From assembly GCF_000987955.1 (NCBI RefSeq), contig NZ_LAZU01000053.1, positions 124,001-188,000 on the forward strand: 64,000 bases of DNA, given 5' to 3'. Positions within the stretch are counted from its first letter, which is position 1. Each line of letters opens with the position of its first letter. This stretch comes from Paenibacillus sp. DMB20. Its GTDB lineage: Bacteria > Bacillota > Bacilli > Paenibacillales > Paenibacillaceae. Below the pieces are notes generated by a model. It saw only the letters and a list, made by a program, of their open reading frames with translations. It made no database searches and was not told where the DNA came from. Both the position numbers and the translations under genes were made by a program. This document shows positions 36,227 to 45,845 of the stretch, piece by piece.

Positions 36227-36552
36227 GGCGCAATTCGGGCATGGAAACAAGGGAATGAAGGAGACGAAGCTGAGTTCGGGAACGGATCCCCAAACGCAGA
36301 ATTAGGCTGGCTTGTCTTCTTGGGTAATAACAGCCGGCCAAGCGATGGTTTTTTCAGGTCTGCGGATGGCCGGCTGAGGCAATGTCGTTTTTTTTTGAAG
36401 TTGAGTGACCAAATGAGCAAAACGGTCAATGGGTTTTTGGACAGTGGAAAACGTAAAAGCAGTAAAAGAGCATACACAAAGAGCCCTGTCGGGTCGCTAT
36501 GGAATGTTGGCATTAATGCTGCTGTATTCTAGATAAAAAGGAGAGAGAGTGG
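36227..36552. other. Leader region of the YhgE-like gene
   Basis: About 325 bases holding the candidate TetR operator (36406-36428). An imperfect pair GCCGGCCAAGCG...GATGGCCGGC near 36330-36375 followed by eight or more T at 36389-36396 resembles a terminator for tetR. No ORF is credible here. Confidence 0.45.
36406..36428. promoter_or_regulatory. Candidate TetR operator before the YhgE gene
   Basis: TGACC (36406-36410), 13 bases, GGTCA (36424-36428), an inverted repeat. Its left part, TGACCAAATGA, is identical to the motif at 35549-35559. Confidence 0.5.
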
Positions 36553-38820
36553 ATGAAGTCATTATCTGTATTTTTTAAAGACTTTGCGTCGGCCGTACGG
36601 AATCCGAAGCTTCTGATCCCGCTGATTGCGGTGCTGTTCATCCCGGTTATGTACAGCGGCATGTTCCTGGGGGCCTTTTGGGACCCGTACGGAAAGATGA
36701 ATGAGCTTCCCGTTGCCGTGGTCAACAACGACCAGGGGGCGAAGTTTGAAGGAAAAACGCTGGAAGCGGGTAAGGATCTTGTTACGGAACTGAAAAAGGG
36801 CAGCGATTTTAATTGGCAGTTCGTAGACCGCGAGGAAGCGGAAGAGGGAATGCGCAACAACAAGTATTATATGACGATCACGATTCCCGATAACTTCTCC
36901 AAGCAGGCAACCACGGTGTTGGATGACCAGCCGAAGCCTGCACAGCTCGTATTCGAACCGAATGAGGGCTACAACTTCCTGGCCGCCCAAATCGGCGGAA
37001 CGGCGGTAAAGGAAATACAATCCAAGGTATCGGCCAAAGTGACCGAGGCTTACACCGAAACGTTGTTTGACCAGGTTGAGAAAATTTCCGGCGGTCTTCA
37101 AGATGCCGGATCCGGAGCAACCCAAATTTCCGAAGGCGCTCAAAAGCTGGATGAAGGCGCCTTGAAACTGAAGCAGAACCTTTCCAAGCTGGTTAGCGGT
37201 ACGGAAGAGCTCCGTTCGGGCATTGCGCCTTTGACAAAAGGCGTGAATGACTTGAACAACGGCGCCGGTGCGCTGAACCAAGGCGCAGGCAAGCTGTCGT
37301 CGGGACTTGCGCAGCTGCAGGCAGGACATAAGCAGCTCCAGAACGGGGCGGAACAGGCCCGTCAAGGGGGAGCGAAGCTGCAGGCGGGGCTCGAATCCGC
37401 AGCTTCCGGAAGCCAGGAATTGTCGAAGGGGCTTGAGGCGAACCGTAACGGCGTTGCGGCACTTCATGCCGGAGCAGAGCAAGCGGCGGAAGGAGCCGGC
37501 CGATTGGAAGCCGGACTGAAGCAGTCGCTTGAAGGAACGGCGTCGCTTGAACAGGGATCCAAAGCGGTGGCTGAAGGTCTTAAACATCTGACCGAGGCCA
37601 ACCCTCAGCTGGCAGCCGTGCCGGAAGTTCAAAAGCTGCTGGCGGCAAGCCAAGCGGTGGCTGCAGGTACCAGCGAGCTGAATGCGGGTCAGAAGCAGCT
37701 CGCGGCGGGTGCTTCCCAACTGAAGCAGGGCACTGCCGAGCTCAGCGCGGGCGCAGGCAAACTTAGCGCGGGTTCCGAGCAGCTCGCCCAAGGCGGCAAA
37801 CAGCTGACCTCAGGCAGCCAGCAGTTGCTTGCCGGAGCGAAGCAGCTGAACGCAGGCCAAGGCAAGCTTGCTGATGGCATGAAGCTGTTCGGCACGAAGC
37901 TCGGCGAAGCCGCTTCAGGCAGCCAAGAGCTTGCGAGCGGGGCCAAGGCCTTAAACAAAGGTACGCAGCAGCTTGCAAGCGGTGCGGGCAAACTCGGCAG
38001 CGGCGTAAGCACGCTGGCTGACGGGTCGAAGAAACTGGACGAAGGTGCCGGAGAACTGGTCAACGGCATGGATACGTTGAAGGAAGGCTCCGGCGAGCTG
38101 GCAGGCAAGCTGAATGAAGCTGCCGACAAGACCAGCGGCGTCAAAGCTACCGATGATAATTACAGCATGTTTGCGGAACCGATCAAAGTAGATGAGCATA
38201 AAGTGAATGAAGTGCCGAACTACGGTACGGGATTTTCTCCTTACTTCCTGTCCCTCGGATTGTTTGTCGGCGCGCTGATCACCTCGATCGTCATGCCGGT
38301 CTACGACACATCCGTACCGGATGCAAGCCGATTCAGCCGCTTTTTCAGCCGCACGCTGTCGTTTGCCGGAGTGGGCATCCTGCAGGCTCTGCTGGCTGTA
38401 GTGCTTATGCTTTACGGATTGAAGCTTGACGTTCAAAACGTTCCGATGTTCTATCTGTTTGCGATCATCACAAGTTTGTCTTACATGTTCCTGATCCAAG
38501 CCTTGGTAACCTGGCTGGATCTGCCTGGACGCTTTATCGCGATCGTCATCCTGATTCTTCAGCTGACGACAAGCGCCGGCACCTTCCCGCTGGAACTTAT
38601 TCCGGACTGGATGAAGGTATTGAATCCGCTGCTGCCGATGACGTACAGCGTGTCCGGATTCAAAGCGGTCGTATCGACGGGGGACATGACCCAGATGTGG
38701 AGCAATGCTTGGGTGCTGATATCCTTCGGTGTCGCATTCATGGTCATCACCTGCATCTATTTCATGGCCAACCTGTACAAGAAAAAAATCAAAACCGAAG
38801 AGGCGGCTCCTGCCGTATAA
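36553..38820 (+). CDS. yhgE: YhgE/Pip-family membrane protein
   Basis: 755 residues. One N-terminal membrane helix (LLIPLIAVLFIPVMYSGMFLG), an extracellular domain, then residues ~200-530 made of tandem coiled-coil repeats of the form L..G...L..G (for example ASGAKALNKGTQQLASGAGKL). The C-terminus has five membrane helices with the Pip-type MTYSVSGFKAVVSTG. Relatives include the Lactococcus phage-infection protein and YhgE/YueB, some of which serve as phage receptors or type VII secretion partners. The upstream TetR gene is a conserved partner. A terminator follows. Confidence 0.9.
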   Translation: MKSLSVFFKDFASAVRNPKLLIPLIAVLFIPVMYSGMFLGAFWDPYGKMNELPVAVVNNDQGAKFEGKTLEAGKDLVTELKKGSDFNWQFVDREEAEEGMRNNKYYMTITIPDNFSKQATTVLDDQPKPAQLVFEPNEGYNFLAAQIGGTAVKEIQSKVSAKVTEAYTETLFDQVEKISGGLQDAGSGATQISEGAQKLDEGALKLKQNLSKLVSGTEELRSGIAPLTKGVNDLNNGAGALNQGAGKLSSGLAQLQAGHKQLQNGAEQARQGGAKLQAGLESAASGSQELSKGLEANRNGVAALHAGAEQAAEGAGRLEAGLKQSLEGTASLEQGSKAVAEGLKHLTEANPQLAAVPEVQKLLAASQAVAAGTSELNAGQKQLAAGASQLKQGTAELSAGAGKLSAGSEQLAQGGKQLTSGSQQLLAGAKQLNAGQGKLADGMKLFGTKLGEAASGSQELASGAKALNKGTQQLASGAGKLGSGVSTLADGSKKLDEGAGELVNGMDTLKEGSGELAGKLNEAADKTSGVKATDDNYSMFAEPIKVDEHKVNEVPNYGTGFSPYFLSLGLFVGALITSIVMPVYDTSVPDASRFSRFFSRTLSFAGVGILQALLAVVLMLYGLKLDVQNVPMFYLFAIITSLSYMFLIQALVTWLDLPGRFIAIVILILQLTTSAGTFPLELIPDWMKVLNPLLPMTYSVSGFKAVVSTGDMTQMWSNAWVLISFGVAFMVITCIYFMANLYKKKIKTEEAAPAV

Positions 38821-38826
38821 GAAACC

Positions 38827-38857
38827 AAAGACATTCCGATTCGTTCGGAATGTCTTT
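38827..38857 (+). terminator. Rho-independent terminator
   Basis: AAAGACATTCCGA-TTCG-TTCGGAATGTCTTT followed by further T, directly after the YhgE gene. Confidence 0.9.
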
Positions 38858-38955
38858 TTTGTTCTTTTTTTTGCATTAAAATACATAAGAAACACAATGG
38901 ATCAAGTGATTGATCTCACAAAAACAATTCTTATCGTATTTATAAAAACTTTGAA

Positions 38956-38984
38956 TTGCACCGATATTATCGGGATGCTAAAAT
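38956..38984 (+). promoter_or_regulatory. gltB promoter with palindrome in the spacer
   Basis: TTGCAC (38956-38961), 17 bases, TAAAAT (38979-38984) with TGC just before the -10 box. The spacer contains the palindrome CCGATA-T-TATCGG-like CCGATATTATCGG (38961-38973), a likely regulator site. The start codon is ~170 bases downstream. Confidence 0.5.
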
Positions 38985-39152
38985 GATTACACCAATCTAA
39001 CTCGACGTGTAACGGCTTGAAGCCGCTCTTATTATTCTTGCACAAAATTGCATTAATTTGGATTCCGGACAGACAGGATAAGGCAGACGGCCTGCTCTTA
39101 ATCGGTTCTTATTTCGCCGAATTTACTCTGTGACAAAGAAAGGTTGCATATT

Positions 39153-42100
39153 ATGAAACATACCGATTTCCCCCGGAAACAGGGACTCTACGATCCGCAG
39201 TTTGAGAAAGACGCCTGCGGTATGGGGTTTGTCGCTCATATTAAAGGAAAACCTTCGCATGATATCGTCAGCCAGTCCCTGACCATGCTGGGCAATATGG
39301 AACACCGCGGAGGGCAGGGCAGCGAGCCCAACTCCGGGGACGGAGCCGGGATCATGATCCAGATTCCCCATGCTTTCTTTGCGGCTGAGGCCGAGCGTCT
39401 CGGTTTTATGCTGCCTGAGCCGGGACGTTACGGAGCCGGCATGCTGTTCCTTTCCCATGATCCCGAGATCCGTGCCGTCCACGAGCGGACGCTCGCTTCC
39501 ATCATTGCCGAGGAAGGACAGATTCTGCTCGGCTTCCGCGACGTGCCGACGAATGACGAAATGTTGGGCAAAACTGCCAAAGCCGCCAAGCCTTTTGTCC
39601 GTCAAGTGTTTATTGGACGCGGTGATGATATTCAGGACGACCTTGGTTTTGAACGGAAATTATATGTGATCCGCAGACGGGCCGAGCTCGCGATCCGCTA
39701 CAGCGGGGAGCCGGAAGGCGAAACTTTCTATGTATCGAGCCTCTCCTTCCGCAAAATCGTGTACAAGGGCATGCTGACCACCGTGCAGGTCGGACAGTTT
39801 TACCCGGATCTGCAGAATCCGTGCCTGATGTCCGCCATCGCGCTTGTGCATTCCCGTTTCAGCACGAACACCTTCCCAAGCTGGGAACGCGCGCATCCCT
39901 ACCGTTTCATGATCCATAACGGAGAGATCAACACGCTGCGCGGCAACGTCAACTGGATGCATGCGCGCCAGTCGCTTTTTGAGAACGAACTGTTCGGGGC
40001 GGACCTGGAGAAGGTGAAGCCCGTCATCAATCCGGACGGTTCGGATACGGGAATGTTCGATAACACGTTTGAATTTTTGTATTTGAGCGGACGTTCCCTG
40101 CCGCATGTGGCCATGATGATGGTGCCTGAGCCGTGGAACAACCATGAAAGCATGGACGAAACGAAAAAGGCGTTTTACGAATACCACAGCACGCTGATGG
40201 AGCCTTGGGACGGACCTGCGGCGATGGCGTTTACGGATGGCGTGCAAATTGCCGCTACGCTTGACCGGAACGGTCTTCGTCCGTCTCGGTACTATGTGAC
40301 GAAGGACGACCTGATTATCCTGTCCTCCGAAGCGGGCGTACTTGATATTCCTGCGGAAAACGTACTCTATAAAGACCGCCTCCGTCCAGGACGCATGCTG
40401 CTTGTGGACACGAAGGAAGGCCGGATCATCTCCGACGAGGAGGTGAAGGCGGGGATTGCCGCCGAGCTGCCGTACCGCGACTGGCTGGATGAACATCTCG
40501 TGAATCTGGAGGATCTTCCGGAAGCCCCTGAATTGCCGAATCCGAAGCATGAAAATGTGCGCCAGCTGCAGCAGTCTTTCGGGTACACGTTCGAGGAGCT
40601 GCGCAAGGTGATCGAGCCGATGGCCCTGACGGGTGCCGAAGCCATCGCTTCCATGGGCTACGATGCTCCCCTCGCGGTTTTGTCCGACCGTCCGCAGCGT
40701 CTGTTCAACTACTTTAAGCAGATGTTCGCCCAGGTAACGAATCCGCCGATCGATGCCATCCGGGAAGAGCTTATCACCTCGACGGCAACGACGATCGGAC
40801 CGGAGCGGAATCTGTTGAAGCCCGAGCCGGAGAGCTGCCGCCATATTCGGTTGGATACGCCAGTGCTGTCCAATGAAGACTTTGCCAAAATACGCCATGT
40901 GCACCGCCCGGGCTTTAAATCGATGACGATTCCGATTTTCTTTACGGCGGCGGACGGCGCGGAGGGCTGCGCCAGGCGCTGACGGGGCTATGCGAAGCCG
41001 CCGACCGCGTCATCGCCAAAGGACACAATATCCTGATTTTGTCCGACCGGGGCGTGGACCGGGAGAATGCGGCGATTCCGTCGCTGCTCGCGGTATCGAC
41101 CCTTCATCACCATTTGATCCGTCAGGGCACCCGGACGAAGGTCAGCATTTTGCTGGAGTCGGGCGAGCCTCGCGAAGTGCATCATTTCGCGCTTCTTCTC
41201 GGTTACGGAGCCAGCGCGGTCAACCCTTACCTAGCGTTCGAAACGCTGGACGACATGATCCGGGAAGGCATGCTGCGCGGCATATCCCATGAGAAGGCCG
41301 TTAAAAACTTCATCAAAGCGGCAAGCAAGGGCGTCGTGAAGGTACTGTCCAAAATGGGCATATCCACGATCCAATCGTACCGCGGCGCGCAGATCTTTGA
41401 AGCCGTCGGACTGAAAACGGAATTCGTGGATCAGTACTTTACGTGGACGCCATCCCGCATCGGCGGGATCGGGCTGGAGGAGGTTGCAGCCGAGGCGCTG
41501 GCTCACCACGAGCGCGCGTTTACGGAGAAGGACGGGAATGATAAAGTGCTGGATTCCCCGGGCGAATACCAGTGGAGAAACGGTGGGGAAGAGCACCTGT
41601 TCAACCCGAGAACGATCCATTTGCTGCAGCAGGCCGTCCGCACGAACGATTACAAGCTGTATAAACAGTATGCGGAGCTGGTTCAGGGCGAGAGCGAAAA
41701 GCATTTGACCCTGCGTGCGCTGCTGAAGATCAAACCTGCAGGTGAGCCCGTGCCGCTGGATGAGGTGGAGCCGATCGAGTCCATCCTGCGCCGTTTCAAG
41801 ACGGGGGCCATGTCGTTCGGCTCGATCAGCAAGGAAGCGCACGAGAGTCTGGCGATCGGCATGAACCGGATCGGCGGCAAGAGCAATACGGGCGAAGGCG
41901 GGGAGGATCCGGCGCGGTATATTCCGGATGCGAACGGCGATTCCCGCCGTAGCGCCATCAAGCAGGTGGCATCCGGCCGGTTCGGCGTCACGTCGAACTA
42001 CCTGGTGAACGCCGATGAGATTCAAATCAAGATGGCGCAAGGGGCGAAGCCGGGCGAAGGCGGACAGCTTCCGGGACGCAAGGTGTATCCTTGGGTTGCC

Positions 42101-43750
42101 GAAGTCCGGGGTTCCACGCCGGGCGTCGGACTGATCTCGCCGCCTCCTCATCACGATATCTATTCGATTGAGGATTTGGCGGAGCTGATTTATGACCTGA
42201 AAAACGCCAATCCTCGCGCCGACATTAACGTCAAGCTCGTCTCCGAGGTCGGCGTAGGCACGATTGCGGCAGGCGTGGCCAAGGGCCGTGCCGACATCAT
42301 TCTCGTGAGCGGCTACGACGGCGGAACCGGCGCCTCGCCGCAGGGCTCGATCCGCCATGCGGGCATGCCGTGGGAGCTGGGCCTTGCCGAGACGCACCAG
42401 ACGCTCATGCTGAACCGTCTGCGCGACCGCGTGGTGCTTGAAACCGACGGGAAGATGCTGAACGGCCGCGACCTGATCGTTGCCGCTCTGCTCGGCGCCG
42501 AGGAATACGGCTTCTCGACGGCTCCGCTCGTCGCGATCGGCTGCATCATGATGCGGGTATGCCAGATGGATACCTGCCCGGTCGGGGTCGCTACCCAAAA
42601 TCCGGAGCTTCGCAAAAACTTTACGGGAGACCCTGCCCATGTGGTGAATTTCATGCGGTTCATCGCCGAGGACATGCGCGAGCAAATGGCAAAGCTCGGT
42701 TTCCGGACCGTTGAGGAAATGGTAGGCCGCACCGATTGCCTGGATACGGTAACGGCGGATGGCCACTGGAAGAAAAAAGGGATTGATATCTCGGCTCTGC
42801 TGTATTCCCCCGAACTGCCCGAGGGCAGCACAAGATACCGTTCCAAGCGCCAGAACCACGGCTTGGAGGAAACGCTGGACAAACGCCATCTGCTTGAAGC
42901 GGTGGCGCCGGCACTGGAATCCGGCATTTCCGTTCAAGGCCGCTTCCCGATCACGAATGTGGACCGTGCGGTCGGAACGATCGTGGGCAGCGAGTTGACC
43001 CGCAAATACGGCGCATCCGGCCTGCCTGAGGACAGCATTCAGTTCACCTTCGAAGGCTCAGCCGGGCAAAGCTTCGGCGCGTTTGTGCCGAAGGGGATGA
43101 CGCTGGCCGTGGAAGGCGACTGCAACGACTATGTCGGCAAAGGATTGTCCGGCGGCAAGATTATCGTGAAGCCTTCGCCAAAAGCGACCTTTGTCGCCGA
43201 GGAGAACATTATCGCCGGCAACACGGCCTTTTACGGGGCTACCAGCGGGGAAGCGTACGTAAGGGGCATCGCGGGCGAACGATTTGCCGTGCGGAACTCC
43301 GGTGCGAATATCGTCGTTGAAGGCGTAGGCGACCATGGCTGCGAGTATATGACCGGAGGGCGCGTTGTCGTTCTCGGGGGGACCGGACGGAACTTTGCGG
43401 CCGGAATGTCGGGCGGCATCGCCTATGTATACGATCCGGAGGGTACGCTCATCAACCGCTGCAACCTGGAAATGGTGCTGCTGGAACGGGTGGAGGATCC
43501 GGGTGAAGCCGCCGAGGTATTCGGCATGATTCAGCGCCACTCGATTTATACGGACAGCAGCTTGGCCCAAAATATACTGGCGAATTGGGAACAATCGCTT
43601 CAGCGGTTCGTCCGCGTCATTCCGAAGGATTACAAACGGATGATGCAGCAGATTGCCAAGGTCCAAGAGCAGGGACTGACCGGGGAAGCCGCGCTGCTGG
43701 CCGCGTTTGAAGCCAACATGCGCGAACTGGCCCGGACCGGAGGCAACTAG
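39153..43750 (+). CDS. gltB: Glutamate synthase (NADPH) large subunit, interrupted by a 1-base frameshift
   Basis: Reads as ~1532 residues, normal for GOGAT large subunits, if one base (probably G) is restored at about 40965-40966; there EGCARR* should read EG-LRQALTGLCEAADRVIAKG. Start ATG 39153 with AAAGAAAGG upstream. Order: glutaminase domain with KDACGMGFVAHIKG (Cys nucleophile) and FSTNTFPSWERAHP; central domain; FMN/Fe-S synthase domain with KPGEGGQLPGRKV, SPPPHHDIYSIEDLA, CQMDTCPVGVATQ; C-terminal GXGXG helix domain (GGRVVVLGGTGRNFAAGMSGG). Transfers glutamine amide to 2-oxoglutarate. The small subunit gltD is not adjacent. Confidence 0.9.
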
Positions 43751-43795
43751 TAAAAAAATGAATTAGATTTGTTTATGCCTCATAGGCATAAATTC

Positions 43796-43836
43796 AAACC
43801 GTGTCGCGTTCTATATAGAATGAGGCACGGTTTTTC
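43796..43836 (+). terminator. gltB terminator
   Basis: AAACCGTG pairs with CACGGTTT, with an inner TTCTATATAGAA palindrome and a trailing TTTTTC. A smaller hairpin TTTATGCC/GGCATAAA (about 43772-43793) precedes it. Confidence 0.8.
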
Positions 43837-43840
43837 TTTA

Positions 43841-43911
43841 GATATCGCAAGAAAAACAACAGTTAAAAGCGGTCCGTCATCTTTGAGAATACGTCGATAA
43901 ACGTTTTTCTT
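43841..43911 (+). repeat. Structured repeat R1 (unknown RNA or repeat element)
   Basis: 71 bases: GATATCGCAAGAAAAAC..., core AAAAGCGGTCCGTC, then TACGTCGATAAACGTTTTTCTT. AAGAAAAAC and GTTTTTCTT pair perfectly at the ends, leaving a T-rich 3' arm like an intrinsic terminator. 69 of 71 bases are identical to R2. I do not recognise a known riboswitch or small-RNA family. Confidence 0.7.
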
Positions 43912-43951
43912 TAGATTTCAGAAAGTAAAACTTCAGAGAAAGACGCTTCCT

Positions 43952-44022
43952 GATATCGCAAGAAAAACAACAGATAAAAGCGGTCTGTCATCTTTGAGAA
44001 TACGTCGATAAACGTTTTTCTT
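43952..44022 (+). repeat. Structured repeat R2
   Basis: Same element as R1, differing at two positions (CAGAT for CAGTT and GGTCTGTC for GGTCCGTC). It starts 111 bases after R1 starts. Confidence 0.7.
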
Positions 44023-44046
44023 ATTCAAAATAAAAGAAGGCTACAA

Positions 44047-44250
44047 TTGTATGTTTATGTCAGGCTTATAGTTTCCGCTAGAAGCGCATCCATTCCCGAA
44101 GAGAAGGAGGAGGACTTTTTCAGCCTGCGATCTGTGTATCTAGGCAAAACCAGCCCTGCATTCGACAAAAATAGAAGCAGATCCATAGGACAATGGTTCC
44201 ATGAGACGACAGCATCAAAAGCCCCGGTCAGCTATAATATTGAAAAGTAA
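44047..44250 (+). CDS. Possible 67-residue protein between repeats
   Basis: TTG 44047 with AAGAAGG 6 bases upstream opens a 67-codon frame (LIVSARSASIPEEKEEDFFSL at the N-terminus). Composition is ordinary, but there is no recognisable domain. It follows repeat R2 by 24 bases, so R2 would form its leader. It may be real or chance. Confidence 0.3.
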   Translation: MYVYVRLIVSARSASIPEEKEEDFFSLRSVYLGKTSPAFDKNRSRSIGQWFHETTASKAPVSYNIEK

Positions 44251-44264
44251 GTAAGGCTTTTTAT

Positions 44265-44308
44265 GATTAAAGAATAAGTTTTCAGCAGAGCTGGACCATT
44301 CTTTAATC
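44265..44308. terminator. Inverted repeat GATTAAAGAAT ... ATTCTTTAATC
   Basis: Perfect 11-base arms separated by 22 bases, overlapping the start of repeat R3. The left arm sequence recurs at 44655-44665. It may terminate the 67-codon ORF. Confidence 0.45.
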
Positions 44309-44369
44309 GCAGGAAAATCATCTTAAAAGCGGTCTGTCTTCGTTGATGCACATCGATAGAATTTTTCGT
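44304..44369 (+). repeat. Structured repeat R3 (divergent copy)
   Basis: TAATCGCAGGAAAATC..., then TTAAAAGCGGTCTGTC and CACATCGATAGAATTTTTCGT. The core is conserved but the closing stem has changed on both sides (…AAAAT/ATTTT… for …AAAAC/GTTTT…), a compensatory change that supports a real RNA or DNA hairpin. It lies ~60 bases before the SinI-like ORF. Confidence 0.6.
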
Positions 44370-44430
44370 ACAACAAGGGAACTACCAGGGATGGAGAGCT
44401 AAAGTAGAAGATAAGCGAGGTTTTCAAAGA

Positions 44431-44577
44431 ATGAAGATGGAGAAAGAGACCGGATCACGGCTGGATGAGCCGCAGCTTGCCCTCGAAAAGAAAGACCTGG
44501 ACATCTGCAGGCTCATGATCCAAATGGGAATCCATCCCGATAAATGGCTGGAGTTTATCAAAGAGAAGGAATGTTAG
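44431..44577 (+). CDS. SinI-like antirepressor candidate (48 residues)
   Basis: ATG 44431 to TAG 44577. The C-terminal part LDICRLMIQMGIHPDKWLEFIKE fits the SinI/SinR dimerisation helix pattern, in which a helix is followed by G-I-(S/H)-(P)-(E/D) and a second helix ending in FI/FL, as in SinI EAKEANISPEEIRKYL. It is convergent with the XRE repressor gene at 44680-45048, separated by a terminator, and beside an EPS locus. In B. subtilis SinI frees EPS genes by binding SinR. The ribosome site is weak (GCGAGG, 10 bases away). Resemblance is by eye, so moderate confidence. Confidence 0.5.
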   Translation: MKMEKETGSRLDEPQLALEKKDLDICRLMIQMGIHPDKWLEFIKEKEC

Positions 44578-44604
44578 TTAGGGGTTCGTTCAACCATGAA
44601 ACAG

Positions 44605-44651
44605 AAAAAATCTCCGTTGCTGTTTTATGCAGTGCAGCCGGGGATTTTTTT
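44605..44651. terminator. Bidirectional terminator
   Basis: AAAAAATCTCCG pairs with CGGGGATTTTTT (one mismatch), with an inner stem GCTG/CAGC. It separates the convergent SinI-like and XRE genes. Confidence 0.8.
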
Positions 44652-44679
44652 GAAGATTAAAGAATGAATAAGATATCCG

Positions 44680-45048
44680 TCATTTCATCATTCTCTCCAT
44701 GCGCACGAACGCAATGAAACGTTTTGCCTCATCTTCCGTGAGTTTTCGCCCGTCTATCATTAGATTAAAGCGTTCCAGCAGATCTTCGTCCGACAGCTCC
44801 AAGCTGTCTGCAAATTCACGGGCATCGGAATCCATATTCATTTTTTCATGCTTCGTTCGGCCGATGAGATAGTCGATGGATACGTTGAAACGGTCGGCAA
44901 GACGGGTTAAGGTTTCAAAATCCGGTTTGCGCCGGTTCTTTTCATAATGCGATAAGGCTGCGCGAGTAATACCGACGGAAGTAGCCAGTTCTTCTTGGGT
45001 CCAGCCCCGCTGTTCACGCAATTCTGCTATCCGGTTTCCGTAGTTCAT
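44680..45048 (-). CDS. XRE-family repressor, SinR-like (first copy)
   Basis: 122 residues. N-terminal HTH_3 domain: YGNRIAELREQRGWTQEELA, recognition segment GITRAALSHYEKNRRKPDFET, then LADRFNVSIDYLIGRT. C-terminal ~55 residues (SLELSDEDLLERFNLMIDGR) are helical and may oligomerise or bind a SinI-type partner. The recognition helix is nearly the same as in the second XRE protein (48745-48957), so both should bind one operator. GATAC-N5-GTATC sites lie in the divergent region at 45134-45150 and 45170-45184. Confidence 0.85.
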   Translation of the reverse strand: MNYGNRIAELREQRGWTQEELATSVGITRAALSHYEKNRRKPDFETLTRLADRFNVSIDYLIGRTKHEKMNMDSDAREFADSLELSDEDLLERFNLMIDGRKLTEDEAKRFIAFVRMERMMK

Positions 45049-45126
45049 TCATGGTCCTCCTCCGATTGCTTAACAGGCTCTATAGAGGTATTTATATGGC
45101 AGATGCCAATCCGAATGGATTACATA

Positions 45127-45156
45127 TTGACATCGATACATTTCGTATCGTAAAAT
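45127..45156 (+). promoter_or_regulatory. Promoter with XRE operator filling the spacer
   Basis: TTGACA (45127-45132), 18 bases, TAAAAT (45151-45156). The spacer is occupied by CGATAC-ATTTC-GTATCG (45134-45150). Binding there would block RNA polymerase. It reads toward the PilZ-like gene at 45275. Confidence 0.7.
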
Positions 45157-45169
45157 CAAAGGTGTTGAG

Positions 45170-45184
45170 GATACACATTGTATC
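45170..45184. promoter_or_regulatory. Second XRE operator
   Basis: GATAC-ACATT-GTATC, with perfect half-sites, centred 35 bases from the centre of the first. The spacing is nearly equal to that of the operator pair before the EPS operon (34 bases), which suggests cooperative binding on one DNA face. Confidence 0.65.
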
Positions 45185-45274
45185 TATTAGTTCGTTTTTA
45201 GTATCATTCTATCCGTCACTAGGAAATCCATACCAGGAAAATTTAACGATAAGAAGGAGTTCAATGATATTCAG

Positions 45275-45703
45275 ATGTTAAGAAAAAAGTCTTTCGGCAA
45301 AGATCGGCACATGCTAAGCGTCCGGATCCGCCTCACGGCCATCGGGCCCGTGTTGATTCAGGGCAGAAGGCATCATGTGGATCCGATTGAACTCAGTCCC
45401 CATAGGCTTGTTTTTCTATGCTCATGGGACATTCCTGAAAGCTCCCGGGTGAAGCTGAGCTACGAACTGGACGATTCCTGCGACCGCATAACGGTGGCAG
45501 GCCGTTTACTATCGAAACAGGCGTGGGGAAGCCGGATACTCTACACGGTTCTGCTACGGGGAACGGACCGGGATCAGCTGCGGATTACGGGGATGCTGAA
45601 CCGCATGCTCCATGTCCCTGACCGGGCGTTTGCTATGTACCAAACCCGGACTGGAACCGAATATGCTGAAGCAAGAGCACCAAGGCCGCCAATCGTTCAA
45701 TAA
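45275..45703 (+). CDS. PilZ-like domain protein
   Basis: 142 residues. The core QGRRHHVDPIELSPHRLVFLC followed by beta strands (RVKLSYELDD, ITVAGRLLSKQ, YTVLLRG) resembles a degenerate PilZ (c-di-GMP binding) domain, but the RxxxR and D/NxSxxG motifs are incomplete, so binding is uncertain. ATG 45275 is 15 bases from the best ribosome site AAGGAG; a 5-codon mini-ORF (45264-45281) with ideal spacing ends on top of this start. The promoter at 45127-45156 carries an XRE operator, linking it to the EPS regulon. Confidence 0.5.
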   Translation: MLRKKSFGKDRHMLSVRIRLTAIGPVLIQGRRHHVDPIELSPHRLVFLCSWDIPESSRVKLSYELDDSCDRITVAGRLLSKQAWGSRILYTVLLRGTDRDQLRITGMLNRMLHVPDRAFAMYQTRTGTEYAEARAPRPPIVQ

Positions 45704-45845
45704 GCTTAGGTTAAAAACATTTTACTATATTTACGTTGCCCGGTCATTAGTTCTTTTACCTTAAATGCTGGCGCCTCCGCAGTTGGGATGGCGCCGGACT
45801 ATTTTAAGAGATAAGAAAGAATAAACTACAGAGGTCTGCCATCCT

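Noticed and set aside
37100..38120. DNA tandem repeat array
   Set aside because: The periodicity is the coiled-coil repeat of the YhgE protein, not a non-coding repeat.
36562..39950. Long minus-strand open frames opposite the YhgE and gltB genes
   Set aside because: Produced by repetitive or GC-rich coding sequence on the other strand.
41231..42937. 568-codon minus-strand open frame opposite gltB
   Set aside because: Mirror frame of a high-GC conserved gene; Arg/His-rich with no domain.
43841..44022. CRISPR array
   Set aside because: Only two close ~71-base copies with a 40-base gap, long non-uniform copies elsewhere and no cas genes; the copies fold and have T-rich ends.
45051..45281. 76-codon + strand open frame beside the XRE gene
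   Set aside because: It spans promoter boxes and two palindromic operators; only its last codons have a ribosome site.
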